DNA of 50,562 nt from Eubacteriales bacterium (GTDB lineage: Bacteria; Bacillota; Clostridia; Lachnospirales; Lachnospiraceae): contig JAUNOY010000021.1 of the NCBI GenBank assembly GCA_030536995.1, forward strand, positions 1 to 50,562. The letters run 5' to 3'. The notes under the pieces were generated by a model, which did no database searches, had not been told where the DNA came from, and was given only the letters and a program-made list of their open reading frames with translations. The stretch's first letter is position 1; each line of letters begins with the position of its first letter. The translations under genes were made by a program, and so were the position numbers. Shown in pieces: positions 1-9,110 of this stretch.

Positions 1-24
1 TTCGTATTTTAAGATTTAGAGCCT

Positions 25-43
25 AAAAATCGGTATTAACCGA
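25..43 (-). terminator. Possible intrinsic terminator after the PucR-type regulator
   Basis: Read on the minus strand, a short TCGGT-taat-ACCGA hairpin is followed by TTTTT, about 24 bases past the stop codon of the PucR-type gene. The stem is only 5 bp, so this is a weak call. Confidence 0.4.
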
Positions 44-66
44 CAGCCCCTTTTTCTTCTTTTCTT

Positions 67-1293
67 TTAAATAAAGTGACGGAGACGGAGAGCAAGAGAC
101 AGTTCGAGAATACTGTCCGGTTCCGATAAATTATATCCTGTTAAATTTTCGATTTTTTTAATTCGATACATCAAAGTATTTCTATGTAAAAAAAGACTGG
201 TTGAAGTTGTATTTCTTGCACCCAGATGGTTTACAAGTGTTTCCAAAGTTTCCAAAAGATTGCTGTCATTTTCTTTATCATATTGTATTAACGCATTCAA
301 TTCTCTCTCAACATAATCTTTACATGCAGGTTGTCCGCTGATTTCCTTTAGGAGTTTCCAATATCCGGCTTTTTCAATACATACAACTTTCTGTTTTATG
401 CCCTGACTTCTTACAATATCCAGGGCATCCATAGCACTTTGATAAGCCTGTGTAAATTCACTATAAGATGTCATAATTTCTGATATGCCAATTATAATGT
501 CTAAACCTGTCTTTTCCTCCAGAAAATCACGCACATCTTCATAACATTGCTGATCTGGTTCGGAAATATCTTTTTTTATAATACATGGAAAAAAACTATT
601 GTTTGACAATACCATACAAGAGTATTTTTCTTCAAGAAGAATTTCTCGAATCCATTGTTCTATTTTTTGATACTGTTCTTCTACTTCATCCTCGGAGCGA
701 TTATTAAGCTGATCCATAAGTGAAACCGCTTCTATCAGCATAACTCTGTATGGAGGCTTAGGCCATTTCTGCTCACCTGTCCGATGACTGAATTCTTCCT
801 CACAGACAAGATTTCCCGCAAGCATATCTACAAATAATTTTTTATCTGCTTCCCGTCTTTTTATTTTCGCATCATACTGCTTTCTTTTATCATTATTTTT
901 TGATTTAACAAGTGTCTCCATAATTGCATAGTTTAGTTCAACAAATGCAAGATCTTCCGACATAATGATAATTGGAAATTGATATTCTTCAGAAAGCTTC
1001 AACACATCTTCCATATATGGTCCAATAAACCGTGATTTTATTGCAAGAGCAGCAGCTTTCGCTTCATGAAGACTTCGGATCAATGACAAAAGCCTTTCTT
1101 TATTTTCACTGTAAACATAGCCGGTTGTAATATATATTACATTTGGCCGCATCCACGCTTCCATATTCGGAATCTCTATACAGTCGACATAGCGCACAAT
1201 CCTTCCAAGATTTTCATGACCTGTAGCAAGTGTACATCCCTTGGCCTTTGCAATTTCACATATTTCCCTAACTGTAACTGCCAATTCTTTCAT
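67..1293 (-). CDS. PucR-family transcriptional regulator
   Basis: A 408-residue cytoplasmic DNA-binding regulator. Residues about 8-130 resemble the PucR N-terminal (purine catabolism regulator, PurC-like) domain. The C-terminal 60 residues form the PucR helix-turn-helix, with NHLGARNTTSTS then LFLHRNTLMYRIKKIE, which is the hallmark of this family. The middle is a poorly conserved CdaR/GGDEF-like linker. The start ATG has GGGGAAGG almost touching it, so the exact start is a little uncertain, although the N-terminal domain begins immediately afterwards. It lies 34 bases downstream of cobS on the same strand and could be co-transcribed with the cobalamin genes. Members sense small metabolites in purine, amino acid or proline metabolism. 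Nothing here identifies the ligand, and a role in cobalamin control would be speculation. Confidence 0.85.
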   Translation of the reverse strand: MKELAVTVREICEIAKAKGCTLATGHENLGRIVRYVDCIEIPNMEAWMRPNVIYITTGYVYSENKERLLSLIRSLHEAKAAALAIKSRFIGPYMEDVLKLSEEYQFPIIIMSEDLAFVELNYAIMETLVKSKNNDKRKQYDAKIKRREADKKLFVDMLAGNLVCEEEFSHRTGEQKWPKPPYRVMLIEAVSLMDQLNNRSEDEVEEQYQKIEQWIREILLEEKYSCMVLSNNSFFPCIIKKDISEPDQQCYEDVRDFLEEKTGLDIIIGISEIMTSYSEFTQAYQSAMDALDIVRSQGIKQKVVCIEKAGYWKLLKEISGQPACKDYVERELNALIQYDKENDSNLLETLETLVNHLGARNTTSTSLFLHRNTLMYRIKKIENLTGYNLSEPDSILELSLALRLRHFI

Positions 1294-1327
1294 CCTTCCC
1301 CAAATAAGTTCTAGTATATATTTTATG

Positions 1328-2104
1328 TCAAAAAAAGTTTACCATAAGAGCCAGGACCAGTGCCATTCCTACCTCACAAAGACACAGAAAACATCCGGAG
1401 AGATCACCTGTTGTTCCTCCGAAATATTTCAAAGCCATATGACGATATCTTGTAAAAATAAGTAAAGCTGTCACAAAAGCTGCCACTCCATAAAACGGAT
1501 TAATAAAACACATAAATAAAAATAAAAGGATAAGATATATTATTAATATATTTCTTGTTGTTTTATCCGAAGAATTTCTGGAAAACTCTGCCACAGTTCC
1601 GTCTGTTTTGGCTTTCGGAAGCATAATCACACCGATTCCGGAAAAACATCTGGATACCATAAATCCAAGACTCAGCACAAACAGCGCATCAACGCTTCCC
1701 CTGCTGATAATCTGGCTGTATGAACCAAACCAACAGAGAAAATAAACGCAGGCTGTGATAACGGCAAAGGCTCCTGCATTGGAATCCTTAAGGATTTCCA
1801 GTCTGCGGCTCCTCTCCTGCCAGGAACTCATAGCGTCGGAAGTATCAAGAAGCCCGTCCACGTGAATTCCTCCTGTTACGATAACCGGAATCAAAGTGAG
1901 TACCACTGCGCCGAAATTCACATCGAATCCATACCGTTCAAGAACATATGCGGCCAGAAGCGTAAGCCCGCCGACCACGGTTCCTATAAATGGAAAAAAA
2001 CAAAACATATATTTCATATTTTCTTTTTTCCAATCTGCCCGAGGCATTGGAATTTTTGAAAACATGGCAAAAGCCACCTTAAAATTATTCCATAATGATT
2101 TCAC
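1328..2104 (-). CDS. cobS: Adenosylcobinamide-GDP ribazoletransferase (cobalamin synthase)
   Basis: CobS joins adenosylcobinamide-GDP to alpha-ribazole (or its phosphate) in the last assembly steps of adenosylcobalamin, at the cytoplasmic membrane. The 258 residues have the usual family length and several hydrophobic membrane segments. The conserved acidic cluster GGIHVDGLLDTSDA (about residues 78-91) and the late GGTTGDLSGC segment are both characteristic. The start is GTG, overlapping the TGA stop of cobU as GTGA, with AAGGGAG just upstream, so the two genes are translationally coupled. It forms an operon with cobU and cobT. The window has no corrin-ring genes, so by itself this cluster attaches and activates the lower ligand, as in salvage or the end of synthesis. 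Confidence 0.93.
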   Translation of the reverse strand: MKSLWNNFKVAFAMFSKIPMPRADWKKENMKYMFCFFPFIGTVVGGLTLLAAYVLERYGFDVNFGAVVLTLIPVIVTGGIHVDGLLDTSDAMSSWQERSRRLEILKDSNAGAFAVITACVYFLCWFGSYSQIISRGSVDALFVLSLGFMVSRCFSGIGVIMLPKAKTDGTVAEFSRNSSDKTTRNILIIYLILLFLFMCFINPFYGVAAFVTALLIFTRYRHMALKYFGGTTGDLSGCFLCLCEVGMALVLALMVNFF

Positions 2105-2661
2105 AATGCTGTTACTCCCTTCTGTAAGTCATTAGCATTTGAAAAATCCCCTTTCATATATACAGGAATTCCATATACAACCTCCACTGCTTCGTCCGCA
2201 TCCTGGGCAAGTTTTTGATTAATCCTGCCAAGAGCATCAAGATAAGCTTTCATCTCCCCTTCATAAGAGGCAGAAGCAGAAAAAATTTCGTTTGTTACAA
2301 TAACGAGATGCCTGACTTTTTCCCTGAGATTTTTGACTCCTTCCAGAATTTCCTCCGCAGTATTTTCATGTGCGCCCTCAGGTGCAAACATTTCATTTGC
2401 AGCCAGGTTGGACATACATTCCAAAAGAACCACACTATCTTTTGGAATACTCAGATTCTTTAAATCCGTATACCGTTCTACTGTTTCAAATCCCTTACCG
2501 GCGCGCATTTTACGGTGACGGGCAACTCTTTTTTTTCCCTCTTCATCAAATGGCTGCATTGTGGCTATATATACGCGTTTTGCATCCCCGAAAGAAAGAA
2601 CTCTGTCTTCTGCGAAAGCCGATTTTCCGCTTCCGCTTCCTCCTGTTACCAAAACCATCAT
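2101..2661 (-). CDS. cobU: Bifunctional adenosylcobinamide kinase / adenosylcobinamide-phosphate guanylyltransferase
   Basis: CobU phosphorylates adenosylcobinamide and then transfers GMP to it, making the AdoCbi-GDP used by CobS. The 186 residues begin with VTGGSGSGKSAFAE, a P-loop at the extreme N-terminus as in all CobU proteins. The segments YIATMQPFDEE and RHRKMRAGKGFETVE follow, the latter holding the His guanylylated in the family. The VIVTNEIFS segment (usually VTNEVG) is slightly divergent. The gene sits 15 bases downstream of cobT and overlaps cobS by four bases. Confidence 0.93.
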   Translation of the reverse strand: MMVLVTGGSGSGKSAFAEDRVLSFGDAKRVYIATMQPFDEEGKKRVARHRKMRAGKGFETVERYTDLKNLSIPKDSVVLLECMSNLAANEMFAPEGAHENTAEEILEGVKNLREKVRHLVIVTNEIFSASASYEGEMKAYLDALGRINQKLAQDADEAVEVVYGIPVYMKGDFSNANDLQKGVTAL

Positions 2662-2676
2662 TTCAGGAAATCCCCT

Positions 2677-3729
2677 TTATTTTAATTCTTCATAGCTGTC
2701 AATTTCAATATCGCCAAAAGTGCTCATAGAGGAGTAGACCTCCACAGCCATATCAAGAAGAGGCAAAAGTGCGACTGCACCTGTCCCCTCTCCAAGGCAC
2801 ATGTCTCCGTGTATGATGGCATCTTTTCCCATATGTTTTAATACCAAATGAGCTGCAGGCTCTTTGGATACATGAGATGCCAGAATATAATCGGACACCC
2901 CAGGACAAAGTTTCACCGCAATGATGGCGGCTACACAGGAGATAAAACCGTCCATGAGAACAGGTATCCCCAGAGCTGCTCCACCGAGGAAAAGTCCGGT
3001 CATTCCCGCAATATCCAGTCCTCCGACTTTTGCAAGGACGTCGATAGGATCCTCCGGATTTGGTTTGTTGAGTGAAATTGCTTTTTTTATTGCGTTGATT
3101 TTTCGCTCCAGTCCTTCGCTGGAAAGACCTGCTCCCCGACCGGTCATTTTTTCTACAGGCTGTCCAAGAAGAACAGAGGCAACCGCGCTGCTGGTAGTGG
3201 TGTTTCCGATTCCCATTTCTCCGGTTGCAAAAATGTTATAACCTTTTTCTTTTAATTCACACGCAATCTGGATACCGGCCTCAATTCCGCGAATTGCCTC
3301 TTCACGAGTCATGGCAGGACCTTTTGTCATATTCTTTGTACCGCAGGCAACTTTTAAATCTGTGCGTACCTGTGTGTCCACTGCAATTCCCACATCAACA
3401 GGAATCACATCGACATTGCACTGTCTTGCCATAACACAAGCGGTTGTTATACCTTTGAGAAAGTTATCTGCAACAATCGCTGTAACTTCCTGCCCCGTCT
3501 GGGTTACGCCTTCCTCTACAACACCATTATCTGCGCACATAGGGATCAGCGCTCGTCGGCTGATATCAATCTCTGAGGTTCCGGTCATTCCTGCAATCTG
3601 AATTATCAGAGTTTCCAGCTTACCAAGAGAATGTAACGGTTTCGCAATACTGTCCCAGCGTTTCCGGGCAATCGTCATTGCATGCACATCTAACGGTTTT
3701 ACTCTGGAAATTGCTTCTTCAAATTTCAT
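2677..3729 (-). CDS. cobT: Nicotinate-nucleotide--dimethylbenzimidazole phosphoribosyltransferase
   Basis: CobT moves the phosphoribosyl group of nicotinate mononucleotide onto the lower-ligand base, giving alpha-ribazole phosphate for CobS. The 350-residue length is standard. Family motifs are visible: CADNGVVEEGVTQTG near residues 69-83, ATGEMGIGNTTTSSA near 168-182, GGLDIAGMTG near 237-246, and the acidic DMCLGEGTGAVALLPLLD close to the C-terminus, which holds the catalytic Glu. It is the first cob gene of the group. Only 57 bases separate it from gtrA upstream, with no room for a cobalamin riboswitch. The base it activates in this organism may be something other than dimethylbenzimidazole. 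Confidence 0.94.
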   Translation of the reverse strand: MKFEEAISRVKPLDVHAMTIARKRWDSIAKPLHSLGKLETLIIQIAGMTGTSEIDISRRALIPMCADNGVVEEGVTQTGQEVTAIVADNFLKGITTACVMARQCNVDVIPVDVGIAVDTQVRTDLKVACGTKNMTKGPAMTREEAIRGIEAGIQIACELKEKGYNIFATGEMGIGNTTTSSAVASVLLGQPVEKMTGRGAGLSSEGLERKINAIKKAISLNKPNPEDPIDVLAKVGGLDIAGMTGLFLGGAALGIPVLMDGFISCVAAIIAVKLCPGVSDYILASHVSKEPAAHLVLKHMGKDAIIHGDMCLGEGTGAVALLPLLDMAVEVYSSMSTFGDIEIDSYEELK

Positions 3730-3786
3730 CTGTCTTAGCCTCCATGTTATTCATATTTTTGTAAATATTCCGAATTTCAGTCAGTA

Positions 3787-4200
3787 TCACTTCTTTCCGG
3801 TTGTAAAAACGAAAAATTTACTAAATATATAATTAAGTATAAGCACAATAAACTGTGTCAGGAATTTTCCAATCATATCACCCAGCCCCATGACAGAAAC
3901 AAGCAGCCAAACACCTCCGACTTCGATTATCATGGTGACAAGGCGGGCACCGATAAATTTACAAAACGGTTGTATATGGGCTTTCAGAGAGTCGCATTTA
4001 TCCTGAAACACATATTTGGAATTTACCACATAGGCAAACAGGATTGCCAGAATAATTGAAATAATATTTGCGGTATTTAATTCCACTTTAAGTTTCCGCA
4101 ATATATAAAAGCTCACCAGATTGACCAGTGTGGTACACCCGCCAAAAAATACGTAGCGCACTACGGAATTTCCATATAGCTTTTCAATGAGTTTCTTCAT
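3787..4200 (-). CDS. GtrA-family membrane protein (putative polyprenyl-phosphate sugar flippase)
   Basis: A 137-residue protein with four hydrophobic segments: VRYVFFGGCTTLVNLVSFYI, IISIILAILFAYVVNSKYVF, a segment near residue 95, and a C-terminal LILNYIFSKFFVF. This is the GtrA/PF04138 pattern of small four-helix flippases for undecaprenyl-phosphate-linked sugars. It lies 21 bases downstream of a GtrB-like glycosyltransferase, the standard pairing. The likely job is exporting a lipid-linked sugar for modification of a cell-surface polymer. The sugar and the final acceptor cannot be told from the sequence. Confidence 0.85.
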   Translation of the reverse strand: MKKLIEKLYGNSVVRYVFFGGCTTLVNLVSFYILRKLKVELNTANIISIILAILFAYVVNSKYVFQDKCDSLKAHIQPFCKFIGARLVTMIIEVGGVWLLVSVMGLGDMIGKFLTQFIVLILNYIFSKFFVFTTGKK

Positions 4201-4221
4201 CTTTTACCTCTTTCCTGCAGA

Positions 4222-5181
4222 TCAGCGAAGATCTTTCTTAATCTGAGCGTTGGCATTTTTCGTACCGCTTACGATTTCAGAAATAATATATCTTGGACGA
4301 CGTTTTACTTCTTCGTATATTTTGGCAATATAATAGCCGATTACTCCCAGACTGAGCATAATTGCACTGCCAATCATAAGAAGTACGATTAGAATTGTTG
4401 TATACCCTTCCACTGCGTGTCCGTTAAAATATTGTATCAGGGAATAAACAATCAGCGCAAGAGAACCAATGAAGCTGATTCCGCCGGCAAAGGTTACGAA
4501 CTGAAGGGGGAAAGTTGTAAACGCAACAATATTTGTGAATGCATACTTAATCAAAGACCAGGCAGACCATTTGGATTCTCCCGCTTCTCTTTCCTGCACC
4601 TCAAACTTAACATGAGTGGTCTTAAATCCCACCCAGGAAGAAGTTGCCCGGAAGAACATGTTTCGTTCCGGCAGGGATAAAATACTGGCAACGGCTCTTC
4701 TATCCATCATCTTAAAATCTGATGCATTTTTCATGTCAACCTTTGTCGCCTTGGACATAATTCCATAGAAAAAGCCCGCGCACTTTTTGTGAATGATACT
4801 CTCTTTCCCACGGCTTTTCTTTACGCCTTCAATAACCTCATAGCCATCTTCCCACAGATGATACATCTCTACCAGTGTCTGAGGAGGGTGCTGCAAATCG
4901 CAGTCCATAACTGCAACAACATCTCCAGTTGCCTGGGCTAGTCCGGCAAACACAGCTGATTCCTTGCCAAAATTTCTGGAAAAATTCACTCCAAGAATAT
5001 TAGAATCTTTTTTCCCTGCTTTTAATATTTCCTCCCATGTGTTATCCCGGGAACCATCGTTTACTACAACCAGCTCATAGGAAATGTCTGCTTCTGTGAG
5101 AACTTCCCTGAGTACCCGGCAGGTTTTACCTACCATCAGCTCTTCATTGTAAGCTGGAAGAACTACTGATAATTTACTCAT
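4222..5181 (-). CDS. GtrB/DPM1-like family 2 glycosyltransferase
   Basis: A 319-residue membrane-anchored GT-A enzyme that probably transfers a sugar from a nucleotide donor to polyprenyl phosphate. The N-terminal catalytic domain shows SVVLPAYNEE, VVNDGSRDNTWEE and MDCDLQHPPQ (the metal-binding DxD equivalent), then DFKMMDRRAV. Two membrane helices occupy about residues 225-290, followed by the typical GxIGYYIAKIYEEVKRRPRY tail. It heads a unit with gtrA, and a sigma-A-like promoter lies about 32 bases upstream of its start. Confidence 0.9.
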   Translation of the reverse strand: MSKLSVVLPAYNEELMVGKTCRVLREVLTEADISYELVVVNDGSRDNTWEEILKAGKKDSNILGVNFSRNFGKESAVFAGLAQATGDVVAVMDCDLQHPPQTLVEMYHLWEDGYEVIEGVKKSRGKESIIHKKCAGFFYGIMSKATKVDMKNASDFKMMDRRAVASILSLPERNMFFRATSSWVGFKTTHVKFEVQEREAGESKWSAWSLIKYAFTNIVAFTTFPLQFVTFAGGISFIGSLALIVYSLIQYFNGHAVEGYTTILIVLLMIGSAIMLSLGVIGYYIAKIYEEVKRRPRYIISEIVSGTKNANAQIKKDLR

Positions 5182-5212
5182 GCTGTCATCCTTTCGTGAT
5201 TAACTCTCTTCC

Positions 5213-5240
5213 ATTATACTCCAATTATTTGAAAAGTCTA
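5213..5240 (-). promoter_or_regulatory. Probable sigma-A promoter for the gtrB-gtrA(-cob) unit
   Basis: On the minus strand a perfect TATAAT lies 16 bases after TAGACT (four of six matches to TTGACA). It is placed about 32 bases ahead of the glycosyltransferase start codon. Confidence 0.5.
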
Positions 5241-5300
5241 TTTAATTCTGAATTCTTAAGAAGATTTAATGAGTTTCTGTTAGCAAAGTAATATGACAGA

Positions 5301-5329
5301 AAAAAACCGCGGTACATAACGTACCGCGG
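5301..5329 (-). terminator. Intrinsic terminator after nifJ
   Basis: Read on the minus strand: a perfect 9-bp stem CCGCGGTAC / GTACCGCGG with a 5-base loop, followed by a run of Ts. It lies about 54 bases past the nifJ stop. This is one of the clearest terminators in the window. Confidence 0.9.
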
Positions 5330-5382
5330 CCATTGTATTACACCGTTTGGACACAAAATTTATTTATAAGATTAACCTGGAA

Positions 5383-8300
5383 TTATTCAGCGCTGTGAAG
5401 AGCGATGAGTTTATTCAGGTATTCGAATCTTGCTTTAGCTTCGGCCTCATTCTTAGCGAAGAGTCTTGCAGCCTTTTCAGGATTCTGACGTTTCAGAGAG
5501 TTGTAACGAACCTCTCCGTCAAGGAATGCCTGGTAATCTTCCATGTTAGGCTCTTTGGAATCAAGAGTGAACTTGTTGCCTTCTGCTGCTGGATTGAATC
5601 TGAAGTTGTGCCAATATCCACACTTAACTGCCAGTTCTTCCTCTGTCTGAGCTTTAGACATACCCTTCTTGATACCATGGTTGATACATGGAGCGTATGC
5701 GATGATCAGAGATGGTCCCGGATATGCCTCAGCCTCTGCAATTGCTTTAACAGTCTGGTTGAAGTCAGCACCCATGGAAATCTGAGCAACATATACATAA
5801 CCATAGCTCATTGCGATGGAAGCCATATCTTTCTTCTTAGTCTCTTTACCGCCGGCAGCGAACTGAGCGATAGCACCTGTTGGTGTAGACTTGGAAGACT
5901 GTCCGCCTGTATTGGAGTAAACCTCTGTATCGAATACCATTACATTGATGTCGCGTCCGCTTGCGAGAACGTGGTCAACACCACCAAATCCGATATCGTA
6001 AGCCCATCCGTCACCACCGAAGATCCACTGGGATTTCTTTCCAAGGAAATCTTTCTGAGCAAGGATTTCTTTTGCTTTATCACAGCCACAAGCTTCAAGA
6101 GCTGCAACTAATTTATCTGTAGCAACACCGTTAGTTGCGCCAACTGCGAATGTGTCTAACCATTCCTGACCTGCTGCTTTAACGTCTTCGTTATCTCCGT
6201 TAGCAACAACATCTTCAACTTTTGCTTTTAAGCCGTCACGGATAGCTTTCTGAGCGAGAAGCATACCATAACCAAACTCAGCGTTATCTTCGAATAAGGA
6301 GTTGCCCCATGCAGGACCCTGTCCCTTAGCGTTTACTGTGTATGGTGTGGACGGTGAGGAGTTACCCCAGATAGAGGAACATCCGGTAGCGTTAGCGATG
6401 TACATTCTGTCACCGAAAAGCTGAGTGATCAGTTTCGCATATGGTGTTTCACCACAACCTGCACAAGCTCCGGAGAACTCAAGGAGAGGCTGTTTGAACT
6501 GGCTGCCTTTAACAGTTGTTTCTTTATATTTAGCAATAACATCTTCTTTAACAGGAAGTTTCACTGCATAATCGAAGTATTTCTGCTCGCCAAGGCTTGC
6601 TTCCAGATTTTCCATAGCAAGGGCTTTCGCACCTTTCTTTCCTGGACATACGTTCGCACAGGAACCGCAGCCTGTACAGTCAAGAGCGGAAACAGCCATT
6701 GTGAATTTGTATTCTTTCATTCCTGTAAGGTCTAATGTCTTCATTCCTTCAGGAGCGTTAGCTACTTCTTCTTCTGTAAGAGCGAATGGACGGATAACAG
6801 CGTGAGGACATACATAAGCACATCTGTTACACTGGATACAGTTTTCCGGATTCCATACAGGAACATTTACTGCAATACCACGTTTCTCGTATGCGGAGGA
6901 ACCGGATGGTGTAGTACCGTCAACATAATCTTTGAATGCAGATACAGGTAAGGAGTTACCTTCCTGAGCATTTACTTTAGACTGGATGTTGTTTACGAAG
7001 TCAACAACTTCCTGACGTCCTTCGGATGCGTGAGACATGAACAGACCTTCGTCTTCTGCGTCTTTCCAGCTTTCCGGAACTTCAATCTCAACTACCTGTT
7101 TTGCACCTGCGTCGATAGCTGCCCAGTTCTTCTGAACAACGTCGTCACCTTTACGTCCGTAAGTAGCTTTTGCAGCAGCTTTCATAAGCTCGATTGCCTG
7201 CTCTTCCGGAATGATGCCTGTCAGTTTGAAGAATGCGGACTGAAGGATTGTGTTGATACGTGTTGGTCCCATGCCAGTTTCAATACCGATCTTAACACCG
7301 TCGATTGTGTAGAATTTGATATTGTGGTTAGCGATGAATGCTTTAACCTGTCCTGGTAAATGTTTCTCAAGACCTTCCATATCCCATGGGCAGTTGAGGA
7401 GGAATGTACCGCCGTCAACAAGCTCCTGAACCATGTTGTACTTGTTTACGTAGGATGGGTTGTGGCATGCTACGAAGTTAGCTGTACGGATCAGGTATGT
7501 GGATTTGATCGGTTTCTTACCGAAACGTAAGTGAGACATTGTAACACCGCCGGACTTCTTGGAGTCATAGTCAAAGTAAGCCTGAGCATACATGTCTGTA
7601 TTGTCACCGATGATCTTGATGGAGTTCTTGTTAGCACCTACTGTACCGTCTGCGCCTAAGCCCCAGAATTTACAGTTAGTTGTTCCTTCTGGTGTTGTAA
7701 CGATCGGAGCACCAACTTCCAGAGAAAGGTTTGTAACGTCATCAACGATACCGAGTGTGAATTTCTGTTTTGTTGTGTTCTCAAATACTGCAGCGATCTG
7801 AGCCGGTGTAGTATCTTTGGAACCTAAGCCGTAACGGCCTGTGAATACTTTAGCGTCAGCAAATTTGCCTTCTTCTTTTAATGCTGCAACAACGTCCAGG
7901 TACAGTGGCTCGCCAAGTGCGCCCGGCTCTTTTGTTCTGTCAAGAACAGTAATCTGTTTAACAGACTCCGGAATAGCTTCAACAAGTGCTTTGGAGCAGA
8001 ATGGTCTGTAAAGACGAACTTTAACAACACCGACTTTTTTGCCTGCTGCCATTAAGTAGTCGATAGTTTCCTCGATTGTATCGTTTACGGAACCCATAGC
8101 TACGATAACGTGTTCAGCATCTTCTGCACCGTAGTAGTTGAATAATTTATAATCTGTGCCGATTTTAGCGTTTACTTTGTCCATGTATTCCTGAACTAAT
8201 GCCGGAAGAGCATCGTAGAACGGGTTACATGCTTCTCTTGCCTGGAAGAAGATATCCGGGTTCTGAGCAGAACCTCTCTGGCATGGATGGTTCGGGTTGA

Positions 8301-8922
8301 GCGCGTTGTTACGGAACTCAGCGATTGCATCCATATCAGCCATATCTTTCAGATCTTCGTAATCCCATGTTTCAATCTTCTGGATTTCGTGAGATGTACG
8401 GAATCCGTCGAAGAAGTTGATGAATGGAACTTTACCTTTGATTGCTGCAAGGTGAGCAACCGGAGTTAAGTCCATAACTTCCTGTACGGAAGATTCACAC
8501 AGCATAGCGCATCCTGTCTGACGGCATGCCATAACGTCGGAGTGATCGCCGAAAATAGAGAGTGCGTGGGAAGCAAGCGCACGAGCGGATACGTTGATAA
8601 CGCCCGGTAACTGCTCACCGGCAATTTTATAAAGGTTCGGGATCATAAGTAACAGACCCTGGGAAGCTGTATATGTTGTAGTAAGAGCGCCTGCTGCCAG
8701 AGAACCGTGTACTGCACCGGCAGCACCTGCCTCAGACTGCATTTCAGTTACCTGAACTTCCTGTCCGAAAATGTTCTTTCTTCCCTGGGTAGCCCACTCA
8801 TCTGTAGCCTCCGCCATAACAGATGAAGGGGTAATAGGGTAAATTGCAGCTACATCTGAATAAGCGTATGATGCATGAGCGGCTGCATGGTTACCATCCA
8901 TGGTTTTCATCTTTCTTGCCAT
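5383..8922 (-). CDS. nifJ: Pyruvate:ferredoxin (flavodoxin) oxidoreductase
   Basis: This 1179-residue homodimeric enzyme oxidises pyruvate with CoA to acetyl-CoA and CO2 and reduces ferredoxin, the central energy step of fermentative anaerobes. All domains are fused in one chain. The N-terminal pyrimidine-binding region has YPITPSS near residue 29. The middle carries two ferredoxin-type clusters, CIQCNRCAYVCP and CTGCGSCANVCP. The C-terminal thiamine-diphosphate domain has CAGCGETPYAKL, GDGWAYDIGFGG and NTGGQSSKSTP. The ATG at 8922 (MARKMK) is chosen because AAGGAGGA lies 10 bases ahead; an in-frame ATG at 8964 has no such site. The gene is monocistronic, between its own promoter and a strong terminator. 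Codon use is strongly biased, as expected for high expression. Confidence 0.97.
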   Translation of the reverse strand: MARKMKTMDGNHAAAHASYAYSDVAAIYPITPSSVMAEATDEWATQGRKNIFGQEVQVTEMQSEAGAAGAVHGSLAAGALTTTYTASQGLLLMIPNLYKIAGEQLPGVINVSARALASHALSIFGDHSDVMACRQTGCAMLCESSVQEVMDLTPVAHLAAIKGKVPFINFFDGFRTSHEIQKIETWDYEDLKDMADMDAIAEFRNNALNPNHPCQRGSAQNPDIFFQAREACNPFYDALPALVQEYMDKVNAKIGTDYKLFNYYGAEDAEHVIVAMGSVNDTIEETIDYLMAAGKKVGVVKVRLYRPFCSKALVEAIPESVKQITVLDRTKEPGALGEPLYLDVVAALKEEGKFADAKVFTGRYGLGSKDTTPAQIAAVFENTTKQKFTLGIVDDVTNLSLEVGAPIVTTPEGTTNCKFWGLGADGTVGANKNSIKIIGDNTDMYAQAYFDYDSKKSGGVTMSHLRFGKKPIKSTYLIRTANFVACHNPSYVNKYNMVQELVDGGTFLLNCPWDMEGLEKHLPGQVKAFIANHNIKFYTIDGVKIGIETGMGPTRINTILQSAFFKLTGIIPEEQAIELMKAAAKATYGRKGDDVVQKNWAAIDAGAKQVVEIEVPESWKDAEDEGLFMSHASEGRQEVVDFVNNIQSKVNAQEGNSLPVSAFKDYVDGTTPSGSSAYEKRGIAVNVPVWNPENCIQCNRCAYVCPHAVIRPFALTEEEVANAPEGMKTLDLTGMKEYKFTMAVSALDCTGCGSCANVCPGKKGAKALAMENLEASLGEQKYFDYAVKLPVKEDVIAKYKETTVKGSQFKQPLLEFSGACAGCGETPYAKLITQLFGDRMYIANATGCSSIWGNSSPSTPYTVNAKGQGPAWGNSLFEDNAEFGYGMLLAQKAIRDGLKAKVEDVVANGDNEDVKAAGQEWLDTFAVGATNGVATDKLVAALEACGCDKAKEILAQKDFLGKKSQWIFGGDGWAYDIGFGGVDHVLASGRDINVMVFDTEVYSNTGGQSSKSTPTGAIAQFAAGGKETKKKDMASIAMSYGYVYVAQISMGADFNQTVKAIAEAEAYPGPSLIIAYAPCINHGIKKGMSKAQTEEELAVKCGYWHNFRFNPAAEGNKFTLDSKEPNMEDYQAFLDGEVRYNSLKRQNPEKAARLFAKNEAEAKARFEYLNKLIALHSAE

Positions 8923-9015
8923 AGTTTGTTTTTCCTCCTTAAAGGTATGATGAAAATATTTCAAGACACATTATAATGTGCAGAAAAACACAAGGGTGTC
9001 TCAAATTCCTAATCA

Positions 9016-9045
9016 ATTATAGCATAATCTTTTAATTATGTCCAA
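9016..9045 (-). promoter_or_regulatory. Sigma-A promoter of nifJ
   Basis: On the minus strand, TTGGAC and a perfect TATAAT are separated by 18 bases, giving a leader of roughly 85-90 bases before the nifJ start. The Rrf2 regulator gene lies just upstream. No obvious operator palindrome overlaps the promoter. Confidence 0.7.
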
Positions 9046-9110
9046 CTTGTTTAAATTTTTTTTGTATATAATGGAGTACAAGAAAATATATTTGCATATA
9101 GATTATGTAA

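Noticed and set aside
3730-3786. Cobalamin riboswitch ahead of cobT
   Set aside because: The gap to gtrA is only 57 bases and lacks the conserved B12-box features, too short for the element.
5347-6111. Long plus-strand open frame opposite nifJ
   Set aside because: It is a shadow of nifJ. It has no ribosome site and a low-complexity Cys/Ser/Leu-rich translation with no family resemblance.
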